Positions 25,721 through 37,880 are shown, numbered from the stretch's first letter. The stretch is DNA of 64,000 nt from Rutstroemia sp. NJR-2017a BVV2 (GCA_002946415.1 NJPS01000003.1:1-64000); one strand, 5' to 3'. Program-made: numbers and translations. Notes: generated by a model not told the origin, from the sequence alone.

Positions 25721-26324
25721 AACCATGCTAGGACTCATGGGCCAGGGGAATAGATTGGGGAAGGAATTACCTATGGACGGCGCATTACCGTGTTGCGCAA
25801 ACCATCTTTGTAATTTGATATCAAAAAACGGTTTACATTCAATGGCGTTGATGGTGGTCGCGATTTGGATGAATTTGGTCAATAATTTGCAAATTATCAG
25901 ATGATCTTTTCAAGAACATGTCTTGCTGCCTTCCGCGGTTCCTGAATCTTTCATTTCGTTACGGATAGCGGGCAGATGGTACGCCGCCTTGCTTGTGAAC
26001 AAAATTCTACCGTCGTGCAATCCTCGTAGCAAAGGCGTCGTGGGCGGTAACGAACCTGAGAGAGCGCACGTGTGATGGTGGGGGTTTTGACCAAAGAGGC
26101 TCGCCGCATTATCATTCTGCCGGCAGAATCGTAATCGGCCTAGCATCTTAGTCTGAACTCAATACAAATTTTATCGTACATTCCCCTCTCTCCAGTATTT
26201 CATAGCAGCTTGTGCCCTTATTTTCTGGAAAACGCTTTTCGACCAGTTGATCTACATAAGAGCCGGACACCTTCTTGAGGCAATCTAAATTATCCTCTCA
26301 CTCCAGCAATCAAAGCCGTTAGCT
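25721..26324. other. Intergenic, no gene seen
   Basis: About 600 bp between tandem plus-strand genes; it holds the 3' flank of the CstF-64-like gene and the ADE2 promoter. Confidence 0.55.
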
Positions 26325-28162
26325 ATGGACAAGGTAGTAGGTCTTCTCGGTGGGGGGCAGCTAGGGCAAATGCTTTGCGAAGCCGCAAATCCTCTTGGAG
26401 TGAAAGTCGTCATTCTGGATGCGCCAAACTCCCCTGCGAAGCAAATCAACGCAAAGAATGAGCATATCGATGGATCGTTCATAGACCCGGAGAAGATACG
26501 GGTATTGGCTAAGCAGGTGGACATTCTAACGGTTGAAATCGAACATGTGGATACAGTCGTGCTGGAGGAGCTCGCAAACGCTGGTGTAGAGGTGCAACCA
26601 AGTGAGTTTTCTCTATTCTTTCAGCAGTTGCTCAGTTTCACAGGATCTTATACTAATTCAATCGTAGGCTGGAAGACTTTGCGAACCATCCAAGACAAAT
26701 ATCTGCAGAAGGAACATTTAACACGAGCCGGGGTACAAACGGCATTTTCGCAAGCAGTAGAAGCTGGGACTCTTGAGGAATTTGGTCGCACACAAGGATA
26801 TCCGTTCATGCTCAAAGCTCGGAAGGATGCCTATGACGGACGAGGAAACTGCCCAGTAAAATCGGAATCGGATATTCCGAATGCATTGGAAGTTCTGAAG
26901 GACAGATCACTATACGCCGAAAAGTGGGCAAACTTCCAGAAAGAACTTGCGGTGATGGTCGTAAAAACGGAAAATGAGGTATCCACAGATGGAAACTCTA
27001 CCATTGCATACCCGGTGGTTGAAACCATTCACGAAGACAGCATCTGCAAATTAGTGTATGCGCCAGCGCGCGCGATCTCGTCGGAAGTACAACAGAAAGC
27101 CCAGGAGCTTGCGCGAAAAGCGGTAGGAAGTCTCTGGGGTAAAGGTGTCTTTGGCGTGGAACTGTTCGTAATGGAAGATGGCCAACTTCTGGTTAATGAA
27201 ATTGCTCCTCGACCCCACAAGTGAGTGTTTGCACTAAGTTTTGCGTCCCATTTAAAAAGCTGACATTTACATTAAGCTCCGGTCACTACACGATAGAAGC
27301 ATGCCCTACTATGTCACAGTACAAAGCTCAACTCCTCTCCATCTTGGGGATCATGCCATCGTTCCCAAATAACACAATCCCGTCTATGTTTCCAGCAACC
27401 ATCATGCTGAATATTCTTGGAGGAGCTTACAAAGACTCCCACAAACAATTGATGCAGCGCGCTGCTGCTATTCCTACTGCAAATCTTCACATGTATGGCA
27501 AAGAATCTAAACCTGCTCGAAAAATCGGGCACATAACTGTCATCGGTTCTTCCATGACGGAGGCCTCTCAAATCATCAACCCGCTCATTGCGATTGCCGA
27601 CGCTATTCGTGCAGAACGCAAATTTCTTCCTTCGCCGTCATCCCAAGAATCCCTCCCACCACCAAAGTTGGTCGCTGTAACCATGGGTTCTGACTCTGAT
27701 CTTCCGGTTCTCAAGCCTGGTCTTGCCATTCTGGATTCACTAAACATTCCTTATCACCTGACCATCACCTCTGCTCACCGCACACCGGCTCTCATGTCCG
27801 ACTTTGCAATTAAAGCTGCTTCAAAAGGTGTGAAGGTCATCATAGCAGCTGCTGGAGGCGCTGCTCATCTGCCAGGAATGATCGCTGCACAGACTGCGTT
27901 GCCAGTCATTGGTGTCCCTGTCAAAGGTAGCACTTTGGATGGCATGGATTCTCTGTTGAGCATTGTTCAAATGCCAAGAGGGGTGCCGGTAGCCACTGTT
28001 GCGATAAACAACAGTGTGAACGCAGCATTGTTGGCGGCGAGAATATTAGGAACTAGTGACGTTGCTATTTTTGCAAGGCTAGAAGAATACATGAAGAAGA
28101 TGGAGGATGAAGTGGTGGAAAAGAAAGGGAGGTTGGAGAGTGTGGGTTGGAAAGATTATTGA
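26325..28162 (+). CDS. ade2: Phosphoribosylaminoimidazole carboxylase (PurK-PurE fusion, Ade2)
   Basis: Carboxylates AIR to CAIR in purine synthesis. Exons 26325-26601, 26668-27220 and 27277-28162 give 571 residues, the normal fungal length. The N-terminal ATP-grasp half starts VVGLLGGGQLGQMLCEAA and includes QDKYLQKEHL, PFMLKARKDAYDGRGN and VNEIAPRPHNSGHYTIEAC across the second intron. The C-terminal PurE half has VTMGSDSDLP, TSAHRTP and IIAAAGGAAHLPGM, which bind the substrate. Loss of this gene in yeasts gives red pigment. It is intact here. Confidence 0.95.
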
Positions 28163-28289
28163 GCCCCGTAGCATACTGATCCAAGTGGATTGATGATGAT
28201 AGAAGAAGGCGTTGGGTTTTGGTTTACTTAGATACCTTGTTGATAGAGCAAAAATGGAGAATGTCGTTGCCATCTACATTCTCGTCGCA

Positions 28290-29300
28290 ACTTGTTCGGA
28301 TTAAAGTCTAATCCTCCAGCAAAGGCACATGGTAAACGCCACTTCCTCTGGGCAGCTGATGAAGGAGTGTTAAGATGCCTTAAGATGGAGAATATCCCAG
28401 GACACCCCGCTCTCGTCAATCCAGATGTTCTGTAAGAACACTGCGTTGCACAGATCATTCAAATTACGAATATCAGGCTTGAAGATCATGGTAGGTAGTT
28501 TGGTACCTCAACTAGAGCAAAAACATTCCATAGCTCGAAGAGGAGCTTGGTGTGGAGCAACGATTAGTGTATCGTCTGTCGGTGACTTCAAAGCTCGCAA
28601 AGAACCATTTTTAGCATTGGTTTCTAGGGTTTCCCTTTGCGTCTTAGCCTGCAGCACGTATCACGTGGTCTGCGTCCAGGTGAGTTCGAGAGAGGTTATG
28701 TGACCCGTTAGCACCAGAATTGGACGAGGAGGTCCAGAGAATCAGTCTTCAGGAAGTCTGCGCTCATCTTGCAGAAGTTTTGGTGGAAGCGCAAGTGGAG
28801 CACCCGATTTCTATCTGAGTTTAACTGATAATCTACGATAGGCAGCCGATTGCGCTGTTCTTGTATCTGGGTATTTCTGGGCCTTGGGAAGGTGTATGCC
28901 AAAAGAATGGTGCGGTTGATCTTAGATGAGATAGTGGGTGGTATGAGAACTTCACAGCATATCATGGAATGAAACTGAATAATCCACTGATAAACCATAA
29001 TTGCCACTTCCCAGGATTGACGTAACTTTTGGATTCACCCAAACCGACCTTTAGAAAACCAAACACAGGCATGCTTCAAGGGGAACCTGATTGTAACGGA
29101 TCTAAATTCGTTAGTATGCTGCTGTATGAGTGGGAATCTCGATAAAGGACTCTCGATATCTGTCCTCACTCGAGTCTCGACCAAATCCTCGTACGTTGCT
29201 CCTCGGGGTCCTATCCTTCCTGGAGACTTCTTGGGCATCTTTTCTGGGCGACTTCACTACATGGATCAGAAACTGTGAGATCTTTTCAGTGGACTGTTGC
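28290..29300 (-). pseudogene. Probable gene relic with in-frame stops
   Basis: Minus-strand reading shows coding-like stretches broken by stops and frame changes. From about 29010 down there is ILLAYTFPRPRN and VLHLRFHQNFCKMSADFL, ending at a stop near 28708. Another stretch from about 28640 has LRALKSPTDDTLIVAPHQ, a TGA, then NLNDLCNAVFLQNIWIDESG and a TAA. Stretches at 29035-29302 may belong to it. No family was recognised. The amino-acid composition differs from random frames, which is the only support. Confidence 0.3.
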
Positions 29301-29804
29301 AAGTCTTGTTGGATTATTCAGGGGTGGTGACAGAGTTGGGTAGGATACAGGTAGTTGAGGCTGATGAGTTTACGAACCTCTGTGTTGTGTAGGAGGGGGT
29401 TAACATCAATATGGAATTTTAGCACTCATTGATATGCCATTATACATTGTCAGTCGTGGCATTAAGTTTGAGGGGGTCTTTCCCCCTTATGATTGATGCA
29501 TTGAAAGTTTGTTAAGGTAAAGGAAAATACATATGACACCAAACGTAACCCTATGTCGCTGATGGAATTGATATGCCCTTGAGGACTCGACTCCATGCGC
29601 TTTGATCCCAATCCTGCTATTTAAGACAACTCCCAACGTTAGATCGACCATGGCGAAGTGATTCCTGGTTATATTCGATATGGCCAGTCTCTAATCACCG
29701 TCAAGTTAGCTTTAGCAGAGGACGGTTTGCCACCAAGAGTGCCGCCTATACAGTTGGAGAAGGAGGGGAATATGGAAAATACGACGCACAGTCAGTGAGA
29801 ACCC

Positions 29805-31390
29805 TTAAAACAAACCACTTTCTAAGCTCTCAAGATCTCCAGTCACCTTATTGCTGCTCCGTTTCATTTCTTCGAGTTTCTCGATTTGCTGTTCGATGGA
29901 CTGTAATTTCTCAAGTGTCTTCTTTTTGGCCTCCACGAGTGCTTGCTTAGCCTCGTCAATAGTATCGTATTGGACTGTAACTGTCTTGTCTTCGGCCACC
30001 TCTGGCAACCCTTCGGTGGCAATCTGTCCACCAACACCTGAGAATAACCCAGGAAGAGCTGATAGAGAAGATCTGTTCGGAAGTTCTCCTCCGAATGGGA
30101 CGCTTTGCATCCAACTAGGGTCAATGACGCCATTCGAATCCCAAGACAGTTCGTTCGGGATCTGAGCTAAATTCGAGCTCCCTGCTATATTTCCAATCGT
30201 TTGACTAGTATCGACTCCTGGAAGTGAACACAACCAAACATCCATCACATTTGAATCTGGAAAAAAGTTTGCTATGTCCTCATCGCGCCTTTTTGAAGTA
30301 GAGCTAAGTTGAAAATCGACATGTGTTGGTATATGCGGAGTCTGAGGACGTTAGCAGGAAACATCTTCCATGGCTGAAGAACTAGATTACGCACATAGCC
30401 CGATGCCATTTCACTAGCCCCAGCAATGGGCGCCGACTGCACTTCTCCGGAGGGCTGCATGAGATCTCTCAGCACAATGGGATTCCAGGAGCCCACTCCA
30501 GCGGAGTCATAATGGGCTTGTGCGCTCATTCTCATTCTTGCTGCTCCATGATACCCTCCGAAATCGTTACCTGCTTCCACTGTATCGTGAGTAGTTAGCG
30601 CAGCGTATATTCCACCAGATGACATCCCACCATTGGGCACCTGCCCTTTGACTAACTCCGGGTGGGAATTGAGGATGTGAGAGAGACGCTTCTCTCGTCG
30701 TTTGAAAGAGTCGATGTATTTAGTACAAGTTATGATAGGACATGGGAACTTCTCAACGGAGATTTGGTTGCCATGTATATCCTGTTTATGTGCTTCGGAG
30801 CAATGTCTCTTCAGCGCTGGTGTATCTCGCAACGTCTTAGAACATGTTCCACACTTTTTTGCGTCTTTTATCTTGCTTATAGAAACACTATCGCTGTCAG
30901 CATATGTATATGTCAAGATAAAGAAATGAGAGGCGCCACAGTTGTGGTAAAGAATAGGCACTCTGAGTATGCACTACAGTGTAACCCACTTTGTCTGTAC
31001 TGTATCTCAGAGGACAAGCTTTTTCGGATTGCTCTACAAAGCACATGTCGCTACCGTAGGCTCTACCTTTGGGCGCCATAATTTACTGAAAAATTACCTA
31101 CCGAGAATTTTGACCAAAAGTATCGATCGAAGCTTTTGATGCAGCTGTGCGAGACGTACGGGATAGGTTGTCTCTGATGGAACCGAAGCCCAAAGATTTC
31201 TTGCTGTCAGCTGAAGGGGTCGCGCCTATATGTTTAGGCGGACCTGGAAATGCAAGCTGAGCTGCCTCTAACGGATTGCGCTTCTCGCGCTTGTTCTTGA
31301 GCGTGGTATCCACTCTAGCACCAGCTTCTGGTAGAAGGTTCTCGTATTGAGGGGGTTCGTAAGGGGGAATGGGGTCGCTCCTAGAATATT
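29805..31390 (-). CDS. Probable C2H2 zinc-finger protein, exon structure incomplete
   Basis: Several minus-strand coding segments appear to belong together. The 5' segment (about 31390-31100) follows an acceptor-like TTCTAG and is Pro/Lys-rich with KNKREKRNPLEAAQLAFP. A middle segment (about 30904-30400) begins after GACAG. It has one clear C2H2 finger, KCGTCSKTLRDTPALKRH with a second His in CSEAH, and a probable second finger starting FPCPIITCTKYIDSFKRRE. The last segment (about 30290-29805) has STSKRRDEDIANFFPD, an acidic/hydrophobic region, and a coiled coil (LEKLQSIEQQIEKLEEMK). The first junction works in frame (about 31101 to 30904). The second junction and the true start were not resolved. 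Likely a nuclear DNA-binding protein; decay cannot be excluded. Confidence 0.5.
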
Positions 31391-31525
31391 CAATTTAGCA
31401 ATCAATCAAAAGTAAGCTAGATAAAAACGAGGCTCGAGCCAGCCAGAGACACGCCAAACTAGAGGTGCTTGAGTTAGGTACTGCTGCAGTAAGTCAATTT
31501 CCTCAAGTCATCCTTGCATCCTCCC

Positions 31526-31550
31526 CTCCCCTCCCCTCCCCTCCTCGACC
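31526..31550. repeat. CTCCC short tandem repeat
   Basis: About five copies of a CCTCC/CTCCC pentamer upstream of the zinc-finger gene. Confidence 0.85.
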
Positions 31551-31640
31551 CCTATTTCAAACATGCCCATTAGTGGCCTTCGACCTAGAGGAGAATCAGC
31601 AAAAATACTTCATGGAATAGCGAAATTGTTCAAACAAACC

Positions 31641-32753
31641 CTAGTGAGTCGTGGCACTCGTTTGAAATTCAGGGCGCTTCGTGCCCGCCAATTGATCTAA
31701 AGTCTCCAAAGCTTCATCAAACTCTCGAAGCTCTTCCAAACATTTTCCACGCTCGGCCTTCAACACTGCAAGCATATGATCGATGTTAGTATGGGTCAAA
31801 CCTTGTTGCCCTACGCTACTGCTGACTGTAGTCTTCGCGTCGCTTTCTGATGGAGAGTAATCAAAGAGACTCTCCTGATCGTCGCTGGATGCGGAACTCG
31901 TGCCATCTTCATCCGGACCGTGAAAATTCCTCATTTGATCATTTCGGAGCTCAGACTCCTCATGATTTGGATTGGTGTTGCAGAAACAGCAACAGCAGAT
32001 AGTACAAGGGAAGTGCGCAGCGTGCTCTCCGAAATTTCCTGCACCGTTATTGAACGGAACCAGCCACGGATACCATTCTTTCGGGTCACAGTGAAGTTCC
32101 ATTCTTCCATGACCGCCATGCAAATTGGCAGCCTCTTTACTTGCTATCACCCAGTCTCTCATTTCATAGCGTATATTGCCTGCAGTCCAAACAAGCGGTG
32201 TCAGAGGGACGCCAGTATTCTTAGTCTCAGGCTCAGAGCCTGTTTCCAGCAGGTGTTTTATCAAATTTGGGTGCCCATTCTCTGCGCCCATCCATGATCG
32301 TACAAACCAATCCCCCTCATTCTTGACCGCAAGAACCGCAGCTCTAGTATTAACAGCTTGGTGAGGATCCATCACAATGTGTAGTTTGTGAAGGGTAGAG
32401 AAGATGCCTGGGAGGGATTCGGACTTGTCGGTATGTGCTAAGCCAGTCATATCGCCCCACGTATGACTTAAAACTGCGTAAGATGGAATATTGAATTCCG
32501 GTTCGTCTCCATCTAAAGTGTTGATCGAGCTGATTTCGCCCTCCGTGACTCCCATCCCACCGACTCCGAGTATATTTTCGAATATTGCGGTATGTAAATA
32601 ATCAGCCAGGCTCAGGCTTCTATCTCTCTTGTTTTGAGTGTGGAACTCGATGTAAGCCTGCTTTCTTCTAGCAGAAGAATAATTCGTGGTAGCATTTGCT
32701 TTAGTCGCTGCAGAGCCATATCTATTGCAGCTAGACGCGAAAAATGTCAGCAT
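31641..32753 (-). CDS. HET-motif ORF, probably a truncated heterokaryon-incompatibility protein
   Basis: Open frame of about 370 residues from Met at 32753. The motif IPSYAVLSHTWGD is the hallmark beginning of the HET domain (PF06985), found in fungal self/non-self recognition and cell-death proteins. The remainder of a normal HET domain (about 150 residues) does not follow. Instead there is ENGHPNLIKHLLETGSEPE, which looks like half an ankyrin repeat, then a Cys-rich run (FPCTICCCCFCN) and an acidic/Ser C-terminal region. The most economical reading is an internally deleted or rearranged HET gene that kept its frame. The start and any introns are uncertain. Confidence 0.45.
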   Translation of the reverse strand: MLTFFASSCNRYGSAATKANATTNYSSARRKQAYIEFHTQNKRDRSLSLADYLHTAIFENILGVGGMGVTEGEISSINTLDGDEPEFNIPSYAVLSHTWGDMTGLAHTDKSESLPGIFSTLHKLHIVMDPHQAVNTRAAVLAVKNEGDWFVRSWMGAENGHPNLIKHLLETGSEPETKNTGVPLTPLVWTAGNIRYEMRDWVIASKEAANLHGGHGRMELHCDPKEWYPWLVPFNNGAGNFGEHAAHFPCTICCCCFCNTNPNHEESELRNDQMRNFHGPDEDGTSSASSDDQESLFDYSPSESDAKTTVSSSVGQQGLTHTNIDHMLAVLKAERGKCLEELREFDEALETLDQLAGTKRPEFQTSATTH

Positions 32754-34503
32754 CGAAACGCGCAAAGTAAATTTGCAATAAAAATGCCAGTCATGCCAAA
32801 AAGTGTGGAAAGCTTAGTCCATATAACTATTTAAGTCACTATCTCATCTGATAAAGGCCATATCTACATTTAAAGACGGCGACATCATGCCAACATGTTT
32901 AATAAGCGTACAAACTTGCCGCTGGAGAATTGTATTATATTATATTCATAAGAAAGTGAAAAACATGATCCCTAGCAGCGAGGCCGCAAACACTCCCATA
33001 CTATCCAGGAAGATGTCCCTCCGGTAGCTCCATATTCCGCATCATTTACCTTTCGTAATTGTCTCACTTGGCAGGTTTGGCATGGCTGGCTGGCTGGCCT
33101 ATCAAAAAAAAAAATGTTTTACTCACTGGCGGCAGTGGCCGATAAAAGCCATGTTCTCGCTAGTGTCTTCGTCGCCGCAAATGTGGTAGCTCAAGAGTCT
33201 CATCGTGAAATAACCGAGGTGAAGCGTAAAGCTTTTAATGGTGGGTATTGAAATTTCGGAATGCGAGGAAGGATTTGATGCTACAAACTAGAATTGCGAG
33301 GAAATTCCTCGCCTTATAACTAACCCAAGTAATGGTTCGCAAAAGCGAACGATAAGTAGAGCCTCGAAGGGCGCAAGAGGCATCTGCAGGGCAATTGCAG
33401 GGCACTAGTGGGACACTAGCGGGGCATTAGCGGGGCATTCTTACCCTCCCCTAGACCAAATGTTATTGGACCTGAGTAGCCAACAAGACTTGCGAGTGCC
33501 TGCTCGACCTATTTTGGCTCGTCTACATTGACCTAATAACATTGAATCTTTTTCCACGCCACAAAATCAGGAAATTTCATATGCTGTACGCCATAGTAAT
33601 CGCTCCCTGCAGGGCCACCGACTGATCTTGCTCTAGGGAAAGGGTATAAGTACAGCCCCCACAACAACTACGCCCCGCGCTAAGCCATCCACGGCCTTAT
33701 TTACTACCTCACCGTCGAGAGTTCTCCATCTCACTGGCAGTCGCCCAGAAGCTCCGAAAGTTGCGGAGATGATCATGAAAGTGAAGAGTTTTCTGGACTT
33801 GGGGCCTGTTTTGGCTCGATATAGTTCGGGAGTCAGCTAGAAGGGAAGAGGCGGAGGAGTGTGGACAGGGCGAATGCTCTTGGTTATCGTGGATCAAGCG
33901 GTCTTCTGGCCAAGCTCTTTCCGTATCGAAAGAGATCGAGTACCGCGGAAAACTACAGGAGCATAAAGTGATGTCTAATCCACGAAAAGACGTTACGACG
34001 CCAGAGCTTCGTTCCCCCGCCCAGCCAGTCACAGATTGGATGATGCGACACGCAGGGAAATCGGCACTTACTAGCTGTTACTGTGAGTAGATAAGTAGCA
34101 AGCTTTTCGCTGCAACGAAGAACCTCAGGTCGCACCAACTCGAGCGTGCCGAATCTATTCCAGCCAGCCTCACTCGGCAACACTCCTCTTCAGCTTGGCT
34201 CCTAACCATTGTTGTAACCCATTTCTGGCCATAAGGTTTTTCCTTGTGTCAGCTGCCATCCTTGCGTCTGCGTAGCCTGATTGCACTGTTACTGCATATA
34301 GCAATCACCAATTCCCAAAGAGGGAATTAATCCACTGGGATGGTACGAATCGGTGAAGGTGAAAATGACCCTTTAAAGGATTAAACAAGTGGTAAATGAG
34401 CATAAATAGCCTGCAATTTCTCAGGTTATCCTCTTGTAGACATTCATCAACCAGAATAATTTCAACATCTGCCCAAGTCCACTTATTCCAATTTACTCCC
34501 ATC
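32754..34503. other. Intergenic, gene-poor
   Basis: About 1.75 kb with no recognised gene. Contains a GGCT microsatellite near 33085-33100 and a short imperfect tandem repeat at 33387-33440. Confidence 0.5.
33387..33440. repeat. Imperfect GGGCA-CTAG tandem repeat
   Basis: About five diverged copies of a 10-12 bp unit of the type GGGCACTAGCG / GGGCATTAGCG. Confidence 0.65.
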
Positions 34504-34941
34504 ATGGCTGAAGCTGCTTCGACACTCGAGGTTGGTCGCGTGCCACAGGTCGACGATGGCGAGATGTATTGACACGAAGCTACAAGCAAGAATGGAAAGA
34601 AGTACCATATCGTAGTGTGCAAGTCCGACCACCCCAACCTGAGCGAGCAGAAAGTCAAGGGCCTCTTCAAGGCCGCCAAGCAAGGGCCGCCAGAGGAATC
34701 TCCTGACAACACTGCTGGACATGAAGAGGGCGAGAGACTTGAGGCTGGCGGGAATCAAGAGAATGTCAGGCACACCACTGATCCCAACCCAATCGACTGG
34801 GAGTGCACGGGGAACGACGACTCCTGGAAGAAGCCTGCCGAGCGTATCATTGACTTATTCGATATCTGTTGGTTAAACGAGATTGAATGGGGTGTAGACT
34901 ACGGAAGGGCAATACAAGGGCTAATTGAATGTACGGCATAG
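34504..34941 (+). pseudogene. Small ORF interrupted by in-frame TGA
   Basis: From ATG 34504 the frame runs MAEAASTLEVGRVPQVDD-GEMY to a TGA at 34570-34572, then continues in the same frame without another stop to 34941. The continuation includes HEATSKNGKKYHIVVCKSDH, SEQKVKGLFKAAKQG and IDLFDICWLNEIEWGVDY. Without the stop it would be a 145-residue acidic protein with no signal peptide and no family that I recognise. A single nonsense change, sequencing error or a very short intron would each explain it. No good GT-AG pair around the stop was evident. Confidence 0.5.
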
Positions 34942-35090
34942 GGCTGAAATGAGGGCATTCGTAGAATTAGCTAGATCCGTAGTTGCACGGAAGAGCTGGG
35001 TATTTAACACCCAGCTCGTTCCCCATCTTTTAGAAGAATCAGACTTTATCAACCACAGCATCGGATCACCCTTTTGGAAGTGATCTTATG

Positions 35091-35317
35091 CCACGGTTGA
35101 GTATTCAACCCACAACATCAGAAGATATTGCCTCTGCAATAATTTTGGCGGCTGGTACGACTACAAGCTGTGGATCGACATTACCGAGGATTGGAACTAC
35201 GAATTTTACGACGAGACCGGTGACTGTTATAGACTTAGCACCTACAAGACAGGCGTACACACGGTCAGGTACGATTCTGCTAAGCCCACCATTGTGAGGA
35301 TCGTTGCTACGAGTTGA
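35091..35317 (+). pseudogene. Coding-like fragment, Tyr/Trp/Cys-rich
   Basis: A plus-strand frame without its own Met reads YCLCNNFGGWYDYKLWIDIT, then DWNYEFYDETGDCYRLSTYK, and ends IVRIVATS-stop at 35317. The composition (aromatic residues, three Cys) resembles the C-terminal exon of small secreted fungal proteins. An in-frame TGA lies just upstream, and no convincing first exon with a signal peptide was found. It is either a last exon or a relic. Confidence 0.35.
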
Positions 35318-35980
35318 GCTGTGGGCCGCCGAGTTTTAGGATTGGGGATCGAGGGTTGAGTAAGTTCAGAGTAACGACCGGGAAAGTTGTATGCGGACAA
35401 GAAGTTTGTAGTATCACGAATCACGAGACCGGTGAACCATAGGCTCAGCAAGTGAGAATCTTATCTAGAGGTGACATCGGGTGACAGATAGGATTCAGCT
35501 CTCAGAGACTTTATTTTCCTATGAGATAGTAGCTTCTTGCTGAGCTTATTTTGATAGCAATAGTATACCTTTCTTCACCTTTTCTTATAACAATCTCAGT
35601 TCGGTGACTAAACTGCATCGGGGGTTCAATGGTTTCGGGTAACAGCGGGTGACCATATCCCCTAAGCTGCGACTATTTCGTGGCATGAAATTTAAGACTA
35701 TGCTCCCGAAGTGCCAAGTCACATCGACCTCCTGCACAAATAGTCTGCCTGTAGCTATGATGTAAAGAATAGGGTGATGAATAGCTCAGATCCAACACTT
35801 CGGGGGGTTGGAAAGCTTGGTAGTGTAGGTCCGCAAGACATCCGGAAGAGTTTACCATACTTGGTAACTAAGGAAGTCCACAAGCTCATGCTGTAATACA
35901 CACTAATGGGCTACATTATGTTTGTAGCTGCATCTCTATGATAAATTGCAACGCTTTGGTCAATGTATCTCGGAATTTCA
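35318..35980. other. Intergenic, no gene seen
   Basis: About 660 bp without coding or RNA signal. Confidence 0.5.
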
Positions 35981-37880
35981 CTAGATGCCCTGTGAATCTG
36001 CCATCCAGGGATGTTGTCTAACTCCTGGTATTACTATGGCTTCCAGACTCCGATCTCCTGCTGCATCCTTTGAACCGTAGGATACTATGTTGGATGTAGC
36101 ATCTCTTAATGGTCCAAGCCGAACTTCGCAACTAAACTTATCTGGTATCGCTACTGTCCCAGTCTCAGTATTCAATTCCTCAGTGACAGTTTGCTTATCT
36201 CTGGTCTTGTCGTGGCGGAAGCCTCGTCGAATGTCTGGCATCATGAATTCAGGAATCTTAGATGCGCCCTTCTCATCCCTTTCTGGGAGCCACCAGATCC
36301 AGTGCTCGTACTTTCGTGAGCACCCAATCTCCAGCCGTGGCCAAAGCTCGGGCTCGATTTGTTCTTTTGACACATGACCCTTGGGCTGCCATCCAAAACG
36401 CAGATCATCCTGATCACTAAGTCGGAAGTTGAATCGATGGCGTAGTAGATCGGACCGTGGCACTTGTACATCAATGCCCTCATAGGTATCTAAAATATCT
36501 TCATCTAAGAACGATTGCTTAGAACCAGTCCAGGCAGCAACATCTACATCAGGTCTCGACCACGAACCAAAGTACTCTCGCTCCTGGTGGGATGAAGATA
36601 AGATACCAACATATCCAGCACCGCCGGGTCGCACATCACCAAAATACCAAGCCATAACAGAGCAGGTTGGAGCCGACGGACGATGAATATCTTAGCAAGC
36701 ATTTCCAGATTTCCGGCTTCAATTATCGGCCGTAAGACTTCCATAATTCCGCCAAACCAAGCGCTGATAAGGTTGCATTCCACTCCTGGTTCCCAAAAAA
36801 TGCTCCATATAACAGAGCCCACAGTGGCAGAATGTAGACACAAATTCATATAATAGGGAAGGTCGTCTACATAATCTCGAATATATCCAGGAGGTAAGGG
36901 ATGCGCCTTGCAATCTATAGTGATTCTGGGCATCGGAAGTTGGCAAGTTGCGGCTGTAACTCGAGGTGATTGTAAAACGGTAGTGCAAGTGCTGCTAGGA
37001 AAGCCAATGTAGGCTGTTGAGATTTCTCAAATGACTTCTGACCATCCTCCACGGGAGATATAAAGCCGCATAACGCACAAAATTCTGCAAGAAGTTCTGC
37101 GGACTCTTGAGAAGAAGGGGGTTTCTCATGCGCGAGAGCTTCGAATGGATTGTCTATGACGATGATGAAACGAGTACCTTCATGTGATGCGCGGTCCATG
37201 GTGGTAGAGAGCCTGTCACCTGCCATCCTAACCCAGGTGCCAGTACGGCACAAAGCCATCTAACTAGATTCTTCGAGGGCCGAGGCGCAGCCGAGATAGA
37301 GTACAATCTCTCCAGGTTGAGGCTTTACGTCTTGCTTAAGAACAGGCGACAATCTCGTGGTGGAATACCGTATACGTCTCTTCTGCATTTCGAGAAACCG
37401 CGCACAGAAAACATACGACCAGAGTGCCATAAGTATTGCAATACCGTTGGATCCTTCATCTTCAAGTCGGAAATCAGATCGAGTTGATATTCAACACTCG
37501 ATAGGCTTGGGTATTGAGAGAGGAAATATCTTCTTGGCACCGTGAACTAACTCCGGATTCCAGTCCTCCTCATCAATGTGCTCTAGAAACTCCGAAGGCT
37601 CGGAGAATTCAAGGCTTGGCACATCCCCCATCGCTTACCCCGTGATACTCCGCTTCTTAGGCAGATTTTCAGGAAGTGGAGGTGTATATTGCAACAGGAC
37701 GTACGGATCCAATCCCCCAGCAGATATACAGCCAGACGGTAGCGACTTAGCGCGATTAACATAAGCGCCCCAAATATTTTGGCCCTTCAGGAAAGTGTGG
37801 TTAATCTGATCTAGGCTAGGTATGAGAGGATCATCTTGGTAGCCGACAAGTAGCTTGTTTGGTATGGGTCAGGATTTAGA
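35981..37880 (-). pseudogene. Frameshifted large unknown gene
   Basis: Continuous coding-like protein can be followed on the minus strand from about 37860 to the stop at 35981, but only by changing frame repeatedly. Segments in order include LVGYQDDPLIPSLDQINHTF, LSIPKPIEC, YQLDLISDLKMKDPTVLQYL, VKPQPGEIVLYLGCASAL, GTWVRMAGDRLSTTMDRASH, YIRDYVDDLPYYMNLCLHSA, and RPDVDVAAWTGSKQSFLDED. Breaks are seen near 37640 (TAA, possibly a GTAAGC donor), near 37490, near 37350, at 37260-37262 (TAG), near 36945 and near 36590. The ancestral protein would be around 600 residues and intracellular (no signal seen). No named family recognised. Confidence 0.55.
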
